Source: Erodium maritimum (Eukaryota; Streptophyta; Magnoliopsida; Geraniales; Geraniaceae). From it: DNA of 64,000 bases. The position numbers were made by a program, and so were the translations under genes. The notes under the pieces were generated by a model, which was not told the DNA's origin, did no database searches, and was given only the letters and a program-made list of their open reading frames with translations. Below are positions 34,028 through 45,555 of this stretch, in pieces. Where the stretch lies: assembly GCA_963921825.1 (NCBI GenBank), contig OY997594.1, positions 3,787,001 through 3,851,000 on the forward strand. Direction: 5' to 3'. The first letter of the stretch is position 1. The number at the start of each line of letters is the position of its first letter.

Positions 34028-36358
34028 TGTAAGAACCGCCCTGGTCGATCCTGGTCAAACCGGTGAATCCTAGACAAGTTTGACTTTCGGCCGGAAAAGT
34101 CAGCCGATGACTCATGAAGTCATTCGGGACCTTTCTGGGGCCCACAAAGCTTAGTCGTCATCACGGTTAGCTTAGTTGGGTCGTTTCCTTCAGTTTGACT
34201 GTAATATTGGTTATGTCAAATTTCGGTCAAACTTGGACTTTATATCGGTTATTTTCCGATAAAATCTTGGAAAGCTGGAAATTTATTAAATGAAGGTGAC
34301 CTCACATGACACTTGGCATGTTTGGCTTGGAGGATGGAAAAAGGGACTTCAATTGACCCTTATACCCTCCCAACTTACCTTTTAATGGATAAGACCTTAA
34401 GGGTCTTTAAGTAAATTGACACAATAGGTCATTTAAGGCAACATGAGCACACAATTCAGCTCATTCCTTATTGTGGCAGCCGAAAATCACCAAGAGAGAA
34501 GAGGAAAAGAGCTCATTTCTTGAGGAAGAAGAAAGAGAGGAAAGCTTGCATTTTGGGACTTGATCTTGGCCATTTCTCTTCCATTTTCCTTCCATCTTCA
34601 CCATCTTCTCATCTTCAAGGTATGGATGCCTTAAACTCTCCATTTCATCTACTTTCCAATTTGGGTTTTTGTGGGTTTTTGGTTTGAAGTTGAAGAACTA
34701 GCTCTTGTGGTTGTGGTTGGAGAAGGATTAGTGAAGTAGGTTGTTTGGATTGTGTTTTTGGATGAAGTTTTGATGAACCCATTGAGGGTGTTAATGATTA
34801 GAGACTTTTGATGAACATTTTGAAGTTAGAAGGACTTGGAAATGGGATTTTTGGTCTGATTTTCATGGAACTCGAGCTGGGGAAGAAAGGGGGAGGACCT
34901 GGACTGCTTCGCTACAGAACGTGACCCGGACCGGGCCATGTGCCGGCATGGCAGGCCGCACGGAACGGGCCTGGTACCGGCACGGTACGCGGCGCGGAAC
35001 GGGCGTGAGTCCGGCACGGTACCTCACACGGTCCGTGTCTGACTCCGGGCCGGTGCGTCGCGCGGTCCGTGCTGGTTACCGGGCCGGTCTGTGATACGGT
35101 CCGTGCCAGGTTCCGGCATGGCCTGTGACACGGTCCACACCGCATTCCGGATCAGATCCCCAGAACCAAAACCATTCCTTTTGAGTCCATTTCGATTCCT
35201 AGATCATTCCTTTGACCTTATTTCCATTACTTGAGGACTGTTCTATAATTTTAGTTGAAGAGCACTTCGTTGGGTTACTAATTTTGATATTATTGTGGTC
35301 CAAGACCGTGAGATCGAGATCGAAAGGAGGAAAGGCCTTGGAACCTAGCTAGAAGACCACTCCGAAACCCGTGTGAAGAACGGAGGGCAGGCTAATTGAC
35401 CTTTACAGCAAAGATTAATTAGTGGAAGACCACAAGGTAGGGAAAGTCTTAACTTCTCATTTAAAGAACGCTTAGTATGCCTATTAGGTTAATAAAATCG
35501 GAAAGGTCCTAGAATTGCATATAGGATGCGAATAACTAGAATAAATGTCTTTCAGTTACTAATAACCGGATGTGTCTAGTAAGCATGCTTAGGATGTGAA
35601 TCACTAGTGTAACTCGCTTTCAATACTTGGGAATTGATTTACTGGTAGAGAGGTCGTGATGAGCCCTCGGATTAGTTATGCTTGCTAGGTTTTCTTCACA
35701 TGCTTGGTTGTCTATTTTGGATAACCTAAGAGTATAATACAACTAGATGATTCGAATGTCGAACATGAAAGCTTGAATGCTTGTTTGATTGGATGCTTGG
35801 ATGAACGATTGTATGAACGTTGAGTGTAATTGTTTGTGCTAAAGGATATGATCGGGTGAATGATAGACCAATGGAGTGCGATGGGTAAGTATGATGGTAA
35901 GTGTAATTGTGGGTATGAATCACGTGTGGTGTGTATTGATGAATATATGAATTATTGGAGTTTGATGATAGTGATTGGTAAACCCTGCGGGGTATGGTTT
36001 GGCAGATCCTGCGGGATAATGGTTGATTATTGCGCCTGCGGGAAATGGTATGGGACCCTGCGGGGCATTGGTTATTGAGCTTGCGGGAAATGGTATCGGA
36101 CCCTGCGGAGCATTGATTATTGGACCCTGCAGGGCATTGGTTCCTGGACCCTGCGGGGCAATTGGATGGTTTACCCTGCGGGGATGGTTATTGGTTGATT
36201 CACCCAAGTGTATGCGTCCTACGGGAGCAATACCTTGGTTCCCTATGACTTATGGTCCTTTGGAGACGTTTCCGAGAATCCTGACGATAAGCGCCCTCAG
36301 GGGTTGTTACCGGTAGCCTCGACGTTAAACGTCTCTGTGATGTCATGCGTCTCCTCTG
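34028..36358 (+). repeat. 3' LTR of the Gypsy remnant, truncated
   Basis: Begins tgtaagaaccgccctgg after the polypurine tract aaggggg. It is long (over 2.3 kb), with a GC-rich tandem block (34915-35150; cggtccgtg and ccggcacgg words) and a minisatellite (35985-36190). It ends where lectin-D sequence starts, so its right end is lost. Confidence 0.7.
35985..36190 (+). repeat. Minisatellite in Gypsy LTR
   Basis: Seven or more imperfect repeats of 25-35 bp built on accctgcggggcattgg. Confidence 0.75.
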
Positions 36359-37105
36359 GCCGCTACACCCGACAACGCCGACCCCACCGATCCAAACATG
36401 CTCTTTTCTCTGACTCCAATCGCAGATAAAGAAAACACGTTCGCGCTAAAGAGTTTGGGAAACAGCGAATACTGCAAAAGCGTACACATCGATGAAGTGC
36501 CTGTCCTCGGTGCAGCCGACCCAACAGTTTCTGCATCGTCTCACCTTGAAGTCGTGGACTGTGCCTTTTCATGGATTGTCACCCTGGAAGATTCAGACGT
36601 TCGTGTCTCCGACGCCAGGGTTACTGTTCCAACACCCATTGTGTTGGGTGCCAATGAGGCTATCAATGACAGTCAATCTGATGTTGAACTGACAGTGGTA
36701 TTGTCCTATGTGGTCGAGTCCTCTACACTGACTTGGAGTTCAACGGCGAATGGATCGCTGAAGGTTGGGGTCACTTTCGTCGGCATTACGAGTCCGATAC
36801 CGGTTGAGGTGGATGGCAAAATAGTACTCAACAGGCCAATCTCAGCTAACATCGTTTGGGGGGAAGAAGATACAGAGTCACAGCATCCGACGCATACAAC
36901 GTTCAAGGTGAGAGTGCCGCCGATGACTAAGGCAGTAATAGAAGCAGTGGGACAGAAAAGGTTGTGGGATGTTCCATTCTCCTACAATCAGGCCATTACG
37001 CTTTACGATGGGAGTAAATCTGACTCCAAAATGGACGATGGCATTTACACTGGGACTCAAACTAATTTCCAGTATTTCGGGGTGGAGTTTGTTCCTCTGA
37101 ACTAG
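36359..37105 (+). pseudogene. Truncated lectin gene D: end of second agglutinin domain plus aerolysin-like domain
   Basis: The homology starts within the coding region (at residues matching TPDNADPTDPN), so about the first 230 residues, the whole first agglutinin domain and the promoter are gone, replaced by a Gypsy LTR. The remaining frame is open to the stop; an ATG at 36398 is a chance Val-to-Met change. Sequence is closest to gene B (same C-terminal 37 residues). If expressed from the LTR it would give a nearly lectin-free aerolysin-like protein of about 235 residues; most likely it is a pseudogene. Confidence 0.8.
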
Positions 37106-37659
37106 ATTGTTAAAATTACGGTTGTGGGTGCCGTTGTATTCTGAAAACCCTCACGAGACTTCACTCGTCCTCTAGGCTACAACTTAGGGGTTTAAAAGGC
37201 TTATTACATACGCTAAATGTAATCGTAAGTCCTACGAAAGTGGCCTTTATCTAATTAATAACTTGTATTTGTGTTTTTATTACTGTTTAACTTTATTGTC
37301 TTTTAAATTAAATAACTTTACTGTTTTTATTATCTAATTAAATAACTTGTATTTTAAGCTCGTTAACTTTACTGTCTTTTAAATTTTATTACTGTTTTAG
37401 TTCACGTCTCGAGTCCGGTCAAAACCGGATTTGGGGTGTGACAATATGCTTCCACCAAACCCGGATCTTGGGGGCCCCGAGATGATGAGGATCTTGCCTT
37501 CATGACCTGGCCTATGTCGTCCCTGCATACCCATCCCGTGCCTATTTATCCTGTTGCTGCGAAAAGAGTTAGTGATATTTGCTCCACTGGCAATCTGATA
37601 GTAAATATAGATTAGTGTCTATCATTTAGGTAGACGTGCATTACACAACTATATCTTTA

Positions 37660-37885
37660 CATATCTAATTCATTAGAACAAACCTCACATTGAAATCCTA
37701 TAAACGTGTTTCGGTTCCGGTGTAAATATCGTCATCGATTCTGGTTTGATTGAACGGGAACCGTACATCCCACAACCTCTTCTAGTGTCGGCTTTTTCAA
37801 CTTATACATTGTATGTATCGGCGATCCATCGTCGTTGAAATCCAGACACGCGTCGAAGACTCGGCCACATACGATAAAATTACCC
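37660..37885 (-). pseudogene. Diverged aerolysin-domain relic (mirror copy)
   Basis: Minus-strand translation reads RLWDVRFPFNQ followed after a short gap by DDDIYTGTET, clearer than in the left arm, which has extra lesions. Confidence 0.6.
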
Positions 37886-38566
37886 TTCAATATTCTATGT
37901 TTATTTAACTTACATGTTTCTCCTTTTTAACACATATTTTATCCTTTGAACAATAATAATCAACGTGGATTGGATAGGAACAATTGGGGAGTCGAACATA
38001 AATTAACAAGATGTTTCTCATCATCTTATCTTGGTTACGCACTGGTTTTGGTTGCATCCCATTTACATACTAATGTTTACCATGTGACCGATTAAAGTAT
38101 TAATTGGCCTGCCAAAATGACCGTTTATAGTCAAACAAATATATGTTATTCCCCTCATTTCCATATGGTAGTATTGTTTGAGGAAATAATCCGAAATGCA
38201 CGTCAAACTATACGATAACAGGAAAATACAATCGCTAACGATTATCCCTGTGATAGAAGTTGATCTTCTCTTTTTATTGATCATATCCCATTTACCTATC
38301 TGTCATGTTGCTGCGAAAAGAGCATCATCAATGTTTATAACCCATGAACCCTGGCCGGGACACCACCAACTACCTTCTGCACTCCGGTCCCTTGGGTAAC
38401 ATGTCCCTGTTTTTTGCGTGCTTTCGCTTCCTGTCACCATGTATTTAGGCATAAAGAAGTGTAGTGGATTGCTTCTGCCATTGAAGTGATGTCACATAAC
38501 TAAATGACACCCCACTAAGTTTGTCCTTGGTCATCGCTAAAGAAACATGTGTGTGGGGGGAGTGAT
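37886..38566 (-). pseudogene. Upstream relic and RNase H-like relic
   Basis: 37950-38220 repeats the lectin upstream words (ggttgcatcccatt); 38200-38460 is the mirror of the RNase H relic at 17820-18240. Both are non-functional. Confidence 0.55.
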
Positions 38567-39015
38567 GTTACGGGCCGTACGGACCGGTACAAAGTAGGAT
38601 AAGCCCACCACAATGGTATGGTCGGTTAGTAATAGTCGGCTAGGGTTTGGTTTAATTAATGTCCTAGTTGAGTTGTTTCCTTTTTAATTGTCTTCTTATT
38701 TTACAAGTGTAATAGGATTTGGTAAGTAGGACTTGGGCTCCAAGTAACCATTTTTGGCTCCAAGTAGGATTTTGGCCTTCATGAACTCCTTCTGATGTTT
38801 TAGCGAAAAACGTGGAAGACTCGAGCTAGCGGAGCTCCATGGACAAAGACGTGGATGATCTGGATGATGACTAAGGAACATAACTGAACAAGTCCATTCT
38901 TTTGGTATTTGCTAGGGTTTGCTCCGCTCGATATTCTATTTCTTGTTCTAATAAAATATATTCAAATATTTGTTTTGAACAAATACGAAGATATATTATT
39001 TAAATGTCGGCAATA
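38558..39015 (+). repeat. LTR fragment (mirror of 17287-17748)
   Basis: Purine tract gtgtggggggagtg then tgatgttacgggccgtacgg. Nearly the same as the left-arm copy. Confidence 0.55.
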
Positions 39016-39019
39016 AGAA

Positions 39020-39560
39020 TCCGATGAAATGGCTCCGGTATAAACCCTCCTTGCCATTTTCAAACATGGGATTAATAAGCCGCCCTAACAAGCCAGTGAG
39101 CTGCTTTGTTGCTGTCCGTTTCACAAAATCGAATTACGAGTCATTGAGTCTAGATAACAGGAAAATACAATCGCTAACGATTATCCCTGTGGAGAAGCTG
39201 ATCTTCTCTTTTTATTGATCATATCCATTATGACCTTGCAATCACTCCGGATGGTGGTTTTTTGAGTTGTCCTTAGAATTTCCCATTGTAGAGCATCCCT
39301 TATAGCATATGCTTCCACTAAACCTGGATTATGGGGGTCCCGAGACGATGAAGATCTTGCCTTCATGACCTGGCATGTGCGTCCCTACATACCCATCCCG
39401 TACCTATCTGTCTTGTTGCTGCGAAAAGAGCACCATCAGTTTTAATAACCCAGGACCTCGGGCGGGACACGGCCAACTAACTTCTGCACCCTGGTCCCTT
39501 TAGTTATGGGTAACATGTCCCTGTTTCTTGCGTGTTTTCGCTTCCTGCCACCCTGCATTT
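39020..39560 (-). pseudogene. RNase H-like relic (mirror copy)
   Basis: Minus-strand pieces EAYAIRDALQWEILRTTQK and IRSDCKVIMDMINKK, matching 16680-17270. Confidence 0.65.
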
Positions 39561-39751
39561 AAGCATATGAAAGTATAGTGAATTGCTTCTACTACTGGAG
39601 TGATGTTGTCCCACACTTTTCTGTTCCTTGCTTTCCAAATATATTATTTATATGCATCTAACAATAAACCATATGAGACCAATCCTGGTTACAACTATTA
39701 GTAATTGGTCACATTAACAAATGACGCCCCACTAAGTTCGAGCTGAGTGAT

Positions 39752-40099
39752 CCCCGCCTCCTCCTCGCCTGCTCCCTGCCTCCTCCTCGCCGGCGACTTC
39801 TCCTCGCCAGCAGCTTATCGCCCACGACTGTGGGTGCTCTAAGGGTGTATGGCTAGGATTTGTTCACACAGTTTTTAGGATAAGAGGGGTTTCTATTAGA
39901 TTTCTCCTAGTATTAAAGGACAATATACATGCCAGTTATGTTTTGTTTACATGAAAAACGACACTGCACAGACACCTTTACAGCTCACGACAAAATATGA
40001 AGACTCTCCATCTTTTGTTTGGAGAAAGTGATCTAGGCACGAACACTCTAGCAATACAGATAGGTGGAGACAAGATCATATGTCACCAACAACTTTGGA
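39752..40099. other. Insertion in right arm, C-rich then lectin 3'-flank relic
   Basis: Starts with a ctcctcgcc-rich stretch, then a piece resembling the lectin 3' flank (aaggacaatatacatgcc). No gene. Confidence 0.4.
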
Positions 40100-40740
40100 T
40101 GAGAGGGAGACCTCGTCTGACATAAGAATCCGATGAAATGACTCTGGTATAAACCCTCATTGTCATTCCCAGACAGGGGATGAACATGCCGCCCTGACAA
40201 GCTAGTGAGTTGCTTAATTCGCTGTCCGTTTCACAAAATCGAGTTGCGCGTCCTCGAGTCTAGATAAAAGGGAAATACAATCGCTAACGACTATCCATGT
40301 GGCAGAAGATGATCTTCTCTTTTTATTGATCATATCCACAATAACCTTGCAATCACTCCAGATGGTGGTTTTTTGAGTTGGCCTCAGAATTGCCCATTGT
40401 AGAGCGTCCCTAATTATAGCATATGCTTCTACCAAACCCGGATCTTGGGTGCCCCGAGATGATGAGGATCTTGTCTTCATGACTTGGCTTATGTCATCCT
40501 TGCATACCCATCTCGTACCTATCTGTCATGTTGCTGCGAATAGAGCACAATCAATGTTAATAACCCAGGAATCCCGGGCGGGACACGACCAACTACCTTC
40601 TGCACCCTGGTCCCTTGAGTTATGGGTAACCTGTCTTTGTTTCTTGCGTGTTTTTGCTTCTTGCCACCCTGCATTCAGGCATAAGAAAATGTAGTGGATT
40701 GCTTCTACTATTAGAGTGAGGTCGTCCCACACTTTTCTGT
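40100..40740 (-). pseudogene. Third RNase H-like relic in right arm
   Basis: Minus-strand EAYAIIRDALQWAILRPTQK and DCKVIVDMINKK; one inserted residue compared with the others. It is present only in the right arm, so it is a tandem copy made after or lost before the arm duplication. Confidence 0.6.
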
Positions 40741-40974
40741 TCCTTGCTTTCCAAATACATTATATGTATCTAACAATAAACCATATGAGACCAATCCTTG
40801 TTACAACTATTAGTAATCGTCACATAACCAAATGACGCCCCACTAAGTTCGAGCTTAGTGATCGCGACCGTGCATCTTGTGGTTTTTTTGTAACAAAATG
40901 AAAGTAAATATAGATTAGTATCTATCATTTAGGTGGACGTGCATTACATATGTATATACTTGACGATAAAAAAT

Positions 40975-41370
40975 AAGGATAATTATATCTCAATAACTTA
41001 AATCTTTTATATCTCAATAACTTAAATCTTTTATATTTTACATAGAGTACCTTAAATTTCTTCTGTGTCATCTCAATACCCTAAATTTTTATTAATTTTA
41101 TTTTAGTACACACCGTTAATTGTAACCTAAATTTGATTGTTAGTGAAGAGTATTATGGTCATTTTATCTGTTTTGGATGAAAATTCAGATGAAAAGTTAA
41201 CAGTGGGTGATAAAATGAAATTAATGAAGGTTTAGGATACTAAAGTGACACAAACAAGATTTAGGGTATTCTAAATGAACTAATGAAAGTTTAAGATACC
41301 AAAATAACAAAAAAAATACTTTAAATAAAATACGAAAGATTTAGAATACTGAAATAGAATTATCCCTAAA
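40975..41370. mobile_element. Fold-back MITE (mirror of 16046-16423)
   Basis: Same position in the inverted repeat; ends agaattatccctaaaaatat. Confidence 0.6.
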
Positions 41371-41399
41371 AATATATAATAATACAAATAATTATAATA

Positions 41400-41803
41400 T
41401 TTTGATCGGTCACATGGTAAACATTAACCCATACTAAACAAGATGCAACCAAAATCAGTGCCTAACCAAGATAAGTTTATGAAAAAACATCTTGTTAATT
41501 TATGTTCTACTCCCGAAATGTTCTTAATTATCCAATCCAAGATAAGTTTCAGATTAGGTGGATAACATACATTGTTAGTACTAACAAGTCCAGTAATATG
41601 CCAGCCATTTTTGAAGGGTAAGTAGTATTCTAATAGACCACATGGTAAACATTAGTGTACTAAATGGGATGCAACCAAAATAAGTGTCTAACAAAGACAA
41701 GCATCTTCCTCTACTCCCGAAGTATTCCTTTACTATCCATGTCCTTTTATAAGAGATAAACTAATTTATTAATGAATAAAAAAAAGCTTGCATGGTATAT
41801 TCG
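41400..41803 (+). promoter_or_regulatory. Orphan lectin-family promoter fragment
   Basis: Carries ggatgcaacc, gccagccatttttgaaggg and ccttttataagag up to tggtatattcgg, then switches to unrelated sequence (tgcatgccgataatattg) instead of the TATA box. The same switch occurs at 48739. Confidence 0.6.
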
Positions 41804-42777
41804 GTGCATGCCGATAATATTGATATATTAAATATACACGAGGAGAAAAATGGGACACTATTTAAGAATTTTTAATGGTAAACTATTTTTTAGATAAAAG
41901 TTTCAATCTCACCAATTTCAAATATCAGCTATAAAAGACTGCATTAGGAGAAGTCGTTGATCACGAAATAAAAAAGAGTCATTATACTGTATAGAGCTTC
42001 AATAAGTCTATTTACAAAAAAACTCTGAGACAAATAATCCGGTGCGACTGGTGTTAGAAGTATCATAAAAGCGTACTGAAAATAAAACTAAACTATGACG
42101 AAACCAATGATTGTTGCTCAAAGTGTAGGCTTCATGCTTTATTCCCTGTAAAAAACAGAACATGCGATCATTGATTTCAAGAGGAGGCAGAGCTCTGATC
42201 ATGGACCCCTCCCAAGGACAATCCTTGGAGCACTGAATCCTTTTCATTCATCCATGCGGGCCAACTTGCCCGCCTTGTCCTGATCGTCCCGGGGATCCCT
42301 AATGAATTCCCTCTTTACTCCCCTGGCTCCTGCTCCTATACCAGACTCAGTTCCGGGTCCAATTTCAGGTCTATCTATGTGCTCAAGCAAGACCGGGGTG
42401 TCGGCTTTCCCACTATCGAGAGCCGGCCGATTAACAAGCTTTTCCAACCTGGATCGGCCAACATGAATCGAGCTTTACCTAGAGGTTCAGACGTGCCATG
42501 GGAGAAATCCGCGATTGTCGTAGTCGGGGAAGGAAGGATAGGCGTCGTAAAGGAGTAGGAAAGAGAGACCAGGGCGGCAAAAGAGAGCTCAGGGTTCTTC
42601 TGTGCCTTGGTTTATTGGTAGGTGATAGATACTAAATTTTAGAGCATATTTTTATTTTTACACTTTATCGAACCATTAGTTTTATAGTGAAAAATCAGTG
42701 GTGGTACCTTCTACGATGTGCGAGTTGTCAACACGCGCTACAGCGCGATCAAAGTTTGCATTATTTACGAAATTGCC
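41804..42777. other. Unassigned intergenic DNA
   Basis: 41804-41930 repeats at 48740-48845. The rest shows no gene; 42240-42450 gives a short Pro/Gly-rich antisense ORF without recognised domain. From 42690 it resembles the 10.7-10.9 kb intergenic repeat in inverse orientation. Confidence 0.4.
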
Positions 42778-43261
42778 ACTGAGGGCGTGGCAAGATCTGG
42801 TGCGCTCTGTTGACGTCATCTTGGCCGTGTCCTGTGGCTCTCGTGCGCTCTTAGTTTGTACTATAAGGACCGTGTGTACTAAAATTCGATATTTTCTAGA
42901 TAAATTGTGGCACTTATGTATTAAAATGAACCTGCATTAGGCGCTGCAACGCTGCGTCGTATCGTTGTAGGAGTCTTGCAGCGATTTTTTTTATAAGCGC
43001 TAAATTTTTTTATTCTATGGTCATTCTCCAAGGAGAAGAAGCCAAAAAGCAAACAACCACGATTACAAAAGTTTCCATAAGAGAAAACAGGGAACAACTC
43101 TTAACAAAAAACGACCAGAATCAACCAGTTAAAATCAGCTTCCTCTAATCTTCCTCATACCACTCGCTATCTGAGGAGTCCTGCAACGCTTTTTACGTCG
43201 AGACCTCGTGGAAGGAGTCGTTGTAGAAGCATGCAACGACAACCCGGCGTCGATCCTACAA

Positions 43262-43659
43262 CAATTCACCAGAGCTGCTCTTAAAACCCAAGCCTAATAA
43301 GATGCCAGCCAATCTTGAAGGGTAAGTAGTATTCTAATAGGCCACATGGTAAACATTAGTGTACTAAATGGGATGCAACCAAAACAAGTGTTCCTCTCCA
43401 ATACACGTCACTATCCACGTCCTTTTATAAGGGATAAATAAACAAATTAACTAATGAATAAAAAAGAAGCTTGCAGGGTATATTCGGTTGTATTAAATAA
43501 AACTCACAAAAACGTGGAATAAAATAAAAAGATAATAATAGTATTTAGTCCCTATAAATACCTTAGCAAGTCGAGTTAAGAAAGCACACAGCAAAAGAAG
43601 AGAGAGAAAGAAAAGCATCTCTACATATATACACACACATAATAGTGAGAGTGACAACA
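43262..43659 (+). promoter_or_regulatory. Promoter and 5' leader of lectin E
   Basis: TATA box ctataaat at 43552-43559, about 105 bp before the ATG; family words ggatgcaacc, ccttttataaggg and gcttgcagggtatattcgg upstream; leader with an acacacac run and gagagaaag. Confidence 0.7.
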
Positions 43660-45084
43660 ATGGCCGCAACAACAATATTACCCGAATACGTGGTTCTATC
43701 ATCCCAATACAACAACAAGTACTTGCAGTTCGTGCACGTGGAAGGAGAGTTGCATGGCTTTCTCCAGTTTTCAGGCCACGATGTTGTGAGTCCGTACACA
43801 AAGTTTCAAGTACAAGTGTCGGGAGCCGACCAGACCCTCGTCCATCTCAGGAGCTGCTACAACAACAAGTACTGGGTCCCATCGGCCGACAACTGGGTTC
43901 TAGCCTCCGCCAACGAACCGGAGGAGGACCAGACCAAGCTGTCGTGCACTTTGTTACGGCCAACGTTGGTGGGCGATGCGGTGCGGTTCATGCACGTGAA
44001 TACTCAAATGTATGTTGCCTTGATGGACCAACCTGGCACGTACAGACACACGTGCATGTACCTTGCCTCGGAGTCTCCCAATGATGCTGTCTGTGCCGTC
44101 ACTGATTGGAGTTCGCTCGTGATTTTACCCAAGAACATCGCCGTCAAGAGCACTACGGAAGGTAAATACCTTTCTGCTCGCCCTATAGAAGGAGCCAATT
44201 ATCTCCAGTTCGTAGGCGACGAGCTTTTTGACCCGACCGTGGGACACGAGGTATTCACTTCTGGCCCCGGAAACATCTCGATCAAGTCCCAACACTACGA
44301 TGCCTTCTGGACTCGCGAGCCTAGTAACTTCGTTCTCGCCGCTACACCCGACAACACCGACGCCACCAATCCAAACGTGCTCTTTTCTCTGACTCGAATC
44401 GCAGATAAAGATAATACGTTCGCGCTACAGAGTTTGGGGAACAACGAGCACTGCAAAATCGTGCACATCGATCAAGTACCTGTCCTCGCTGCTTCGGACC
44501 CAACCATTACCCCGTTGTCTCACCATGAAGTCGTGGACCGTGCCTCTTCGTGGATTGTCACCCTGGAAGATTCAGACTTTCGTGTCTCCGACGTCAGGAT
44601 TACCGTTCCAACAGCCGTTGTGTTGGGTGCCAATGAGCTTATCAATGACAGTCAATCTGATGTTGAAATGACAGCGGTGTTGTCCTATGTGGCCAAGTCC
44701 TCTACATTGACTTGGAGTTCAACGGCGAATGGATCGTTCAAGGTTGGGGTCACTTCCGTTGGCATTACGAGTCCGATACCGGTTGAGGTGGACGGCAAAA
44801 TAGTATTCAACGGGCCGATCTCCGCTAACATCGTTTGGGGGGAAGAAGGGACCGAGTCACAGCATCCGACACATACAACGTTCAAGGTGAGAGTACCGCC
44901 GATGACTAAGGCGATAATAGAAGCAGTGGGACAGAAAAGGTTGTGGGATGTTCCATTCTCCTACAATCAAGTCATTACGCTATATGATGAGAGCAAATCT
45001 GTCTCCATAATGGACGATGGCATCTACACCGGAACTGAAACTAATTTCCAGTATTTCGGGGTTGAGTTTGTTCCTCTGAACTAG
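43660..45084 (+). CDS. Amaranthin-like lectin with aerolysin-like domain (gene E)
   Basis: 474 residues from the ATG at 43660; an upstream in-frame GTG at 43645 is rejected because all relatives start at MAATT. Two agglutinin domains (NKYLQFVHVEG; ANYLQFVGDE) and the aerolysin-type domain (STLTWSSTANGSFKVGVTS) are intact. The first two-thirds resemble gene A (VVLSSQYN, NNEHCKIVHIDQVPVLAASD), the last part resembles B/C (ESQHPTHTTFKV, SYNQVITLYD), so the gene is a mosaic. The identical partner gene F lies 9.1 kb away in convergent orientation. Confidence 0.86.
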   Translation: MAATTILPEYVVLSSQYNNKYLQFVHVEGELHGFLQFSGHDVVSPYTKFQVQVSGADQTLVHLRSCYNNKYWVPSADNWVLASANEPEEDQTKLSCTLLRPTLVGDAVRFMHVNTQMYVALMDQPGTYRHTCMYLASESPNDAVCAVTDWSSLVILPKNIAVKSTTEGKYLSARPIEGANYLQFVGDELFDPTVGHEVFTSGPGNISIKSQHYDAFWTREPSNFVLAATPDNTDATNPNVLFSLTRIADKDNTFALQSLGNNEHCKIVHIDQVPVLAASDPTITPLSHHEVVDRASSWIVTLEDSDFRVSDVRITVPTAVVLGANELINDSQSDVEMTAVLSYVAKSSTLTWSSTANGSFKVGVTSVGITSPIPVEVDGKIVFNGPISANIVWGEEGTESQHPTHTTFKVRVPPMTKAIIEAVGQKRLWDVPFSYNQVITLYDESKSVSIMDDGIYTGTETNFQYFGVEFVPLN

Positions 45085-45555
45085 ATCTGTTGCAATGTGG
45101 TTGTGGGTGCCCTTGTTTCCCGAAAACCCTCACGAGACTTCACTCGTCCTCTAAGCCACAGTTACTTAGGGGTTTAAAAGGCTTATTACATGCGCTAAAT
45201 GTAATCGTGAGTCCTACGAAAGTGGCCTTTATCTGATTAAATAACTTCTATTTTGTGTTTTTATTTTTTTTGGATGAATAAAAAGTAAGGTTTAGTATCA
45301 AAGGACGATATTCTAGCCAATTATGTTTTGCTTCCATTAGAAACAAACGACTCGTGGGTGCCTTTGTATTCTGAAAACCCTCACGAGACTTCACTCGTCC
45401 TCTAGGCGACAACTTAGGGGTTTAAAAGACTTGCTACATAAGCTAAATGTAGTCGTGAGTCCTATGAAAGTGGCATTTATCTGATTACAAAACTTGTATT
45501 TGTATCTTTATTTGTATGCGGGTGAATAAAAAGTGAGGTATTCAGCAGCACAGGA
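45085..45555 (+). terminator. Two consecutive lectin 3'-end blocks
   Basis: The 3' region of gene E (45085-45300, hairpin block at about 45124-45149) is followed by a second block (45340-45555) that matches gene A's 3' region better (gtgcctttgtattctg). The second is a leftover of another copy. Confidence 0.6.

Larger units (their letters stand above)
36359..41803. repeat. Right arm of older inverted repeat
   Basis: Inverse counterpart of 15597-23486. It contains in order: lectin D, a LTR-edge motif (aaaaccggatttggggtgtg, near 37420), aerolysin relic, RNase H relics, LTR fragment, and an orphan promoter. It lacks the 19173-22524 retroposon. Confidence 0.85.

Noticed and set aside
43645..43660. 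GTG start five codons upstream of gene E's ATG
   Set aside because: The other copies start at the ATG of MAATT and plant nuclear genes rarely use GTG.
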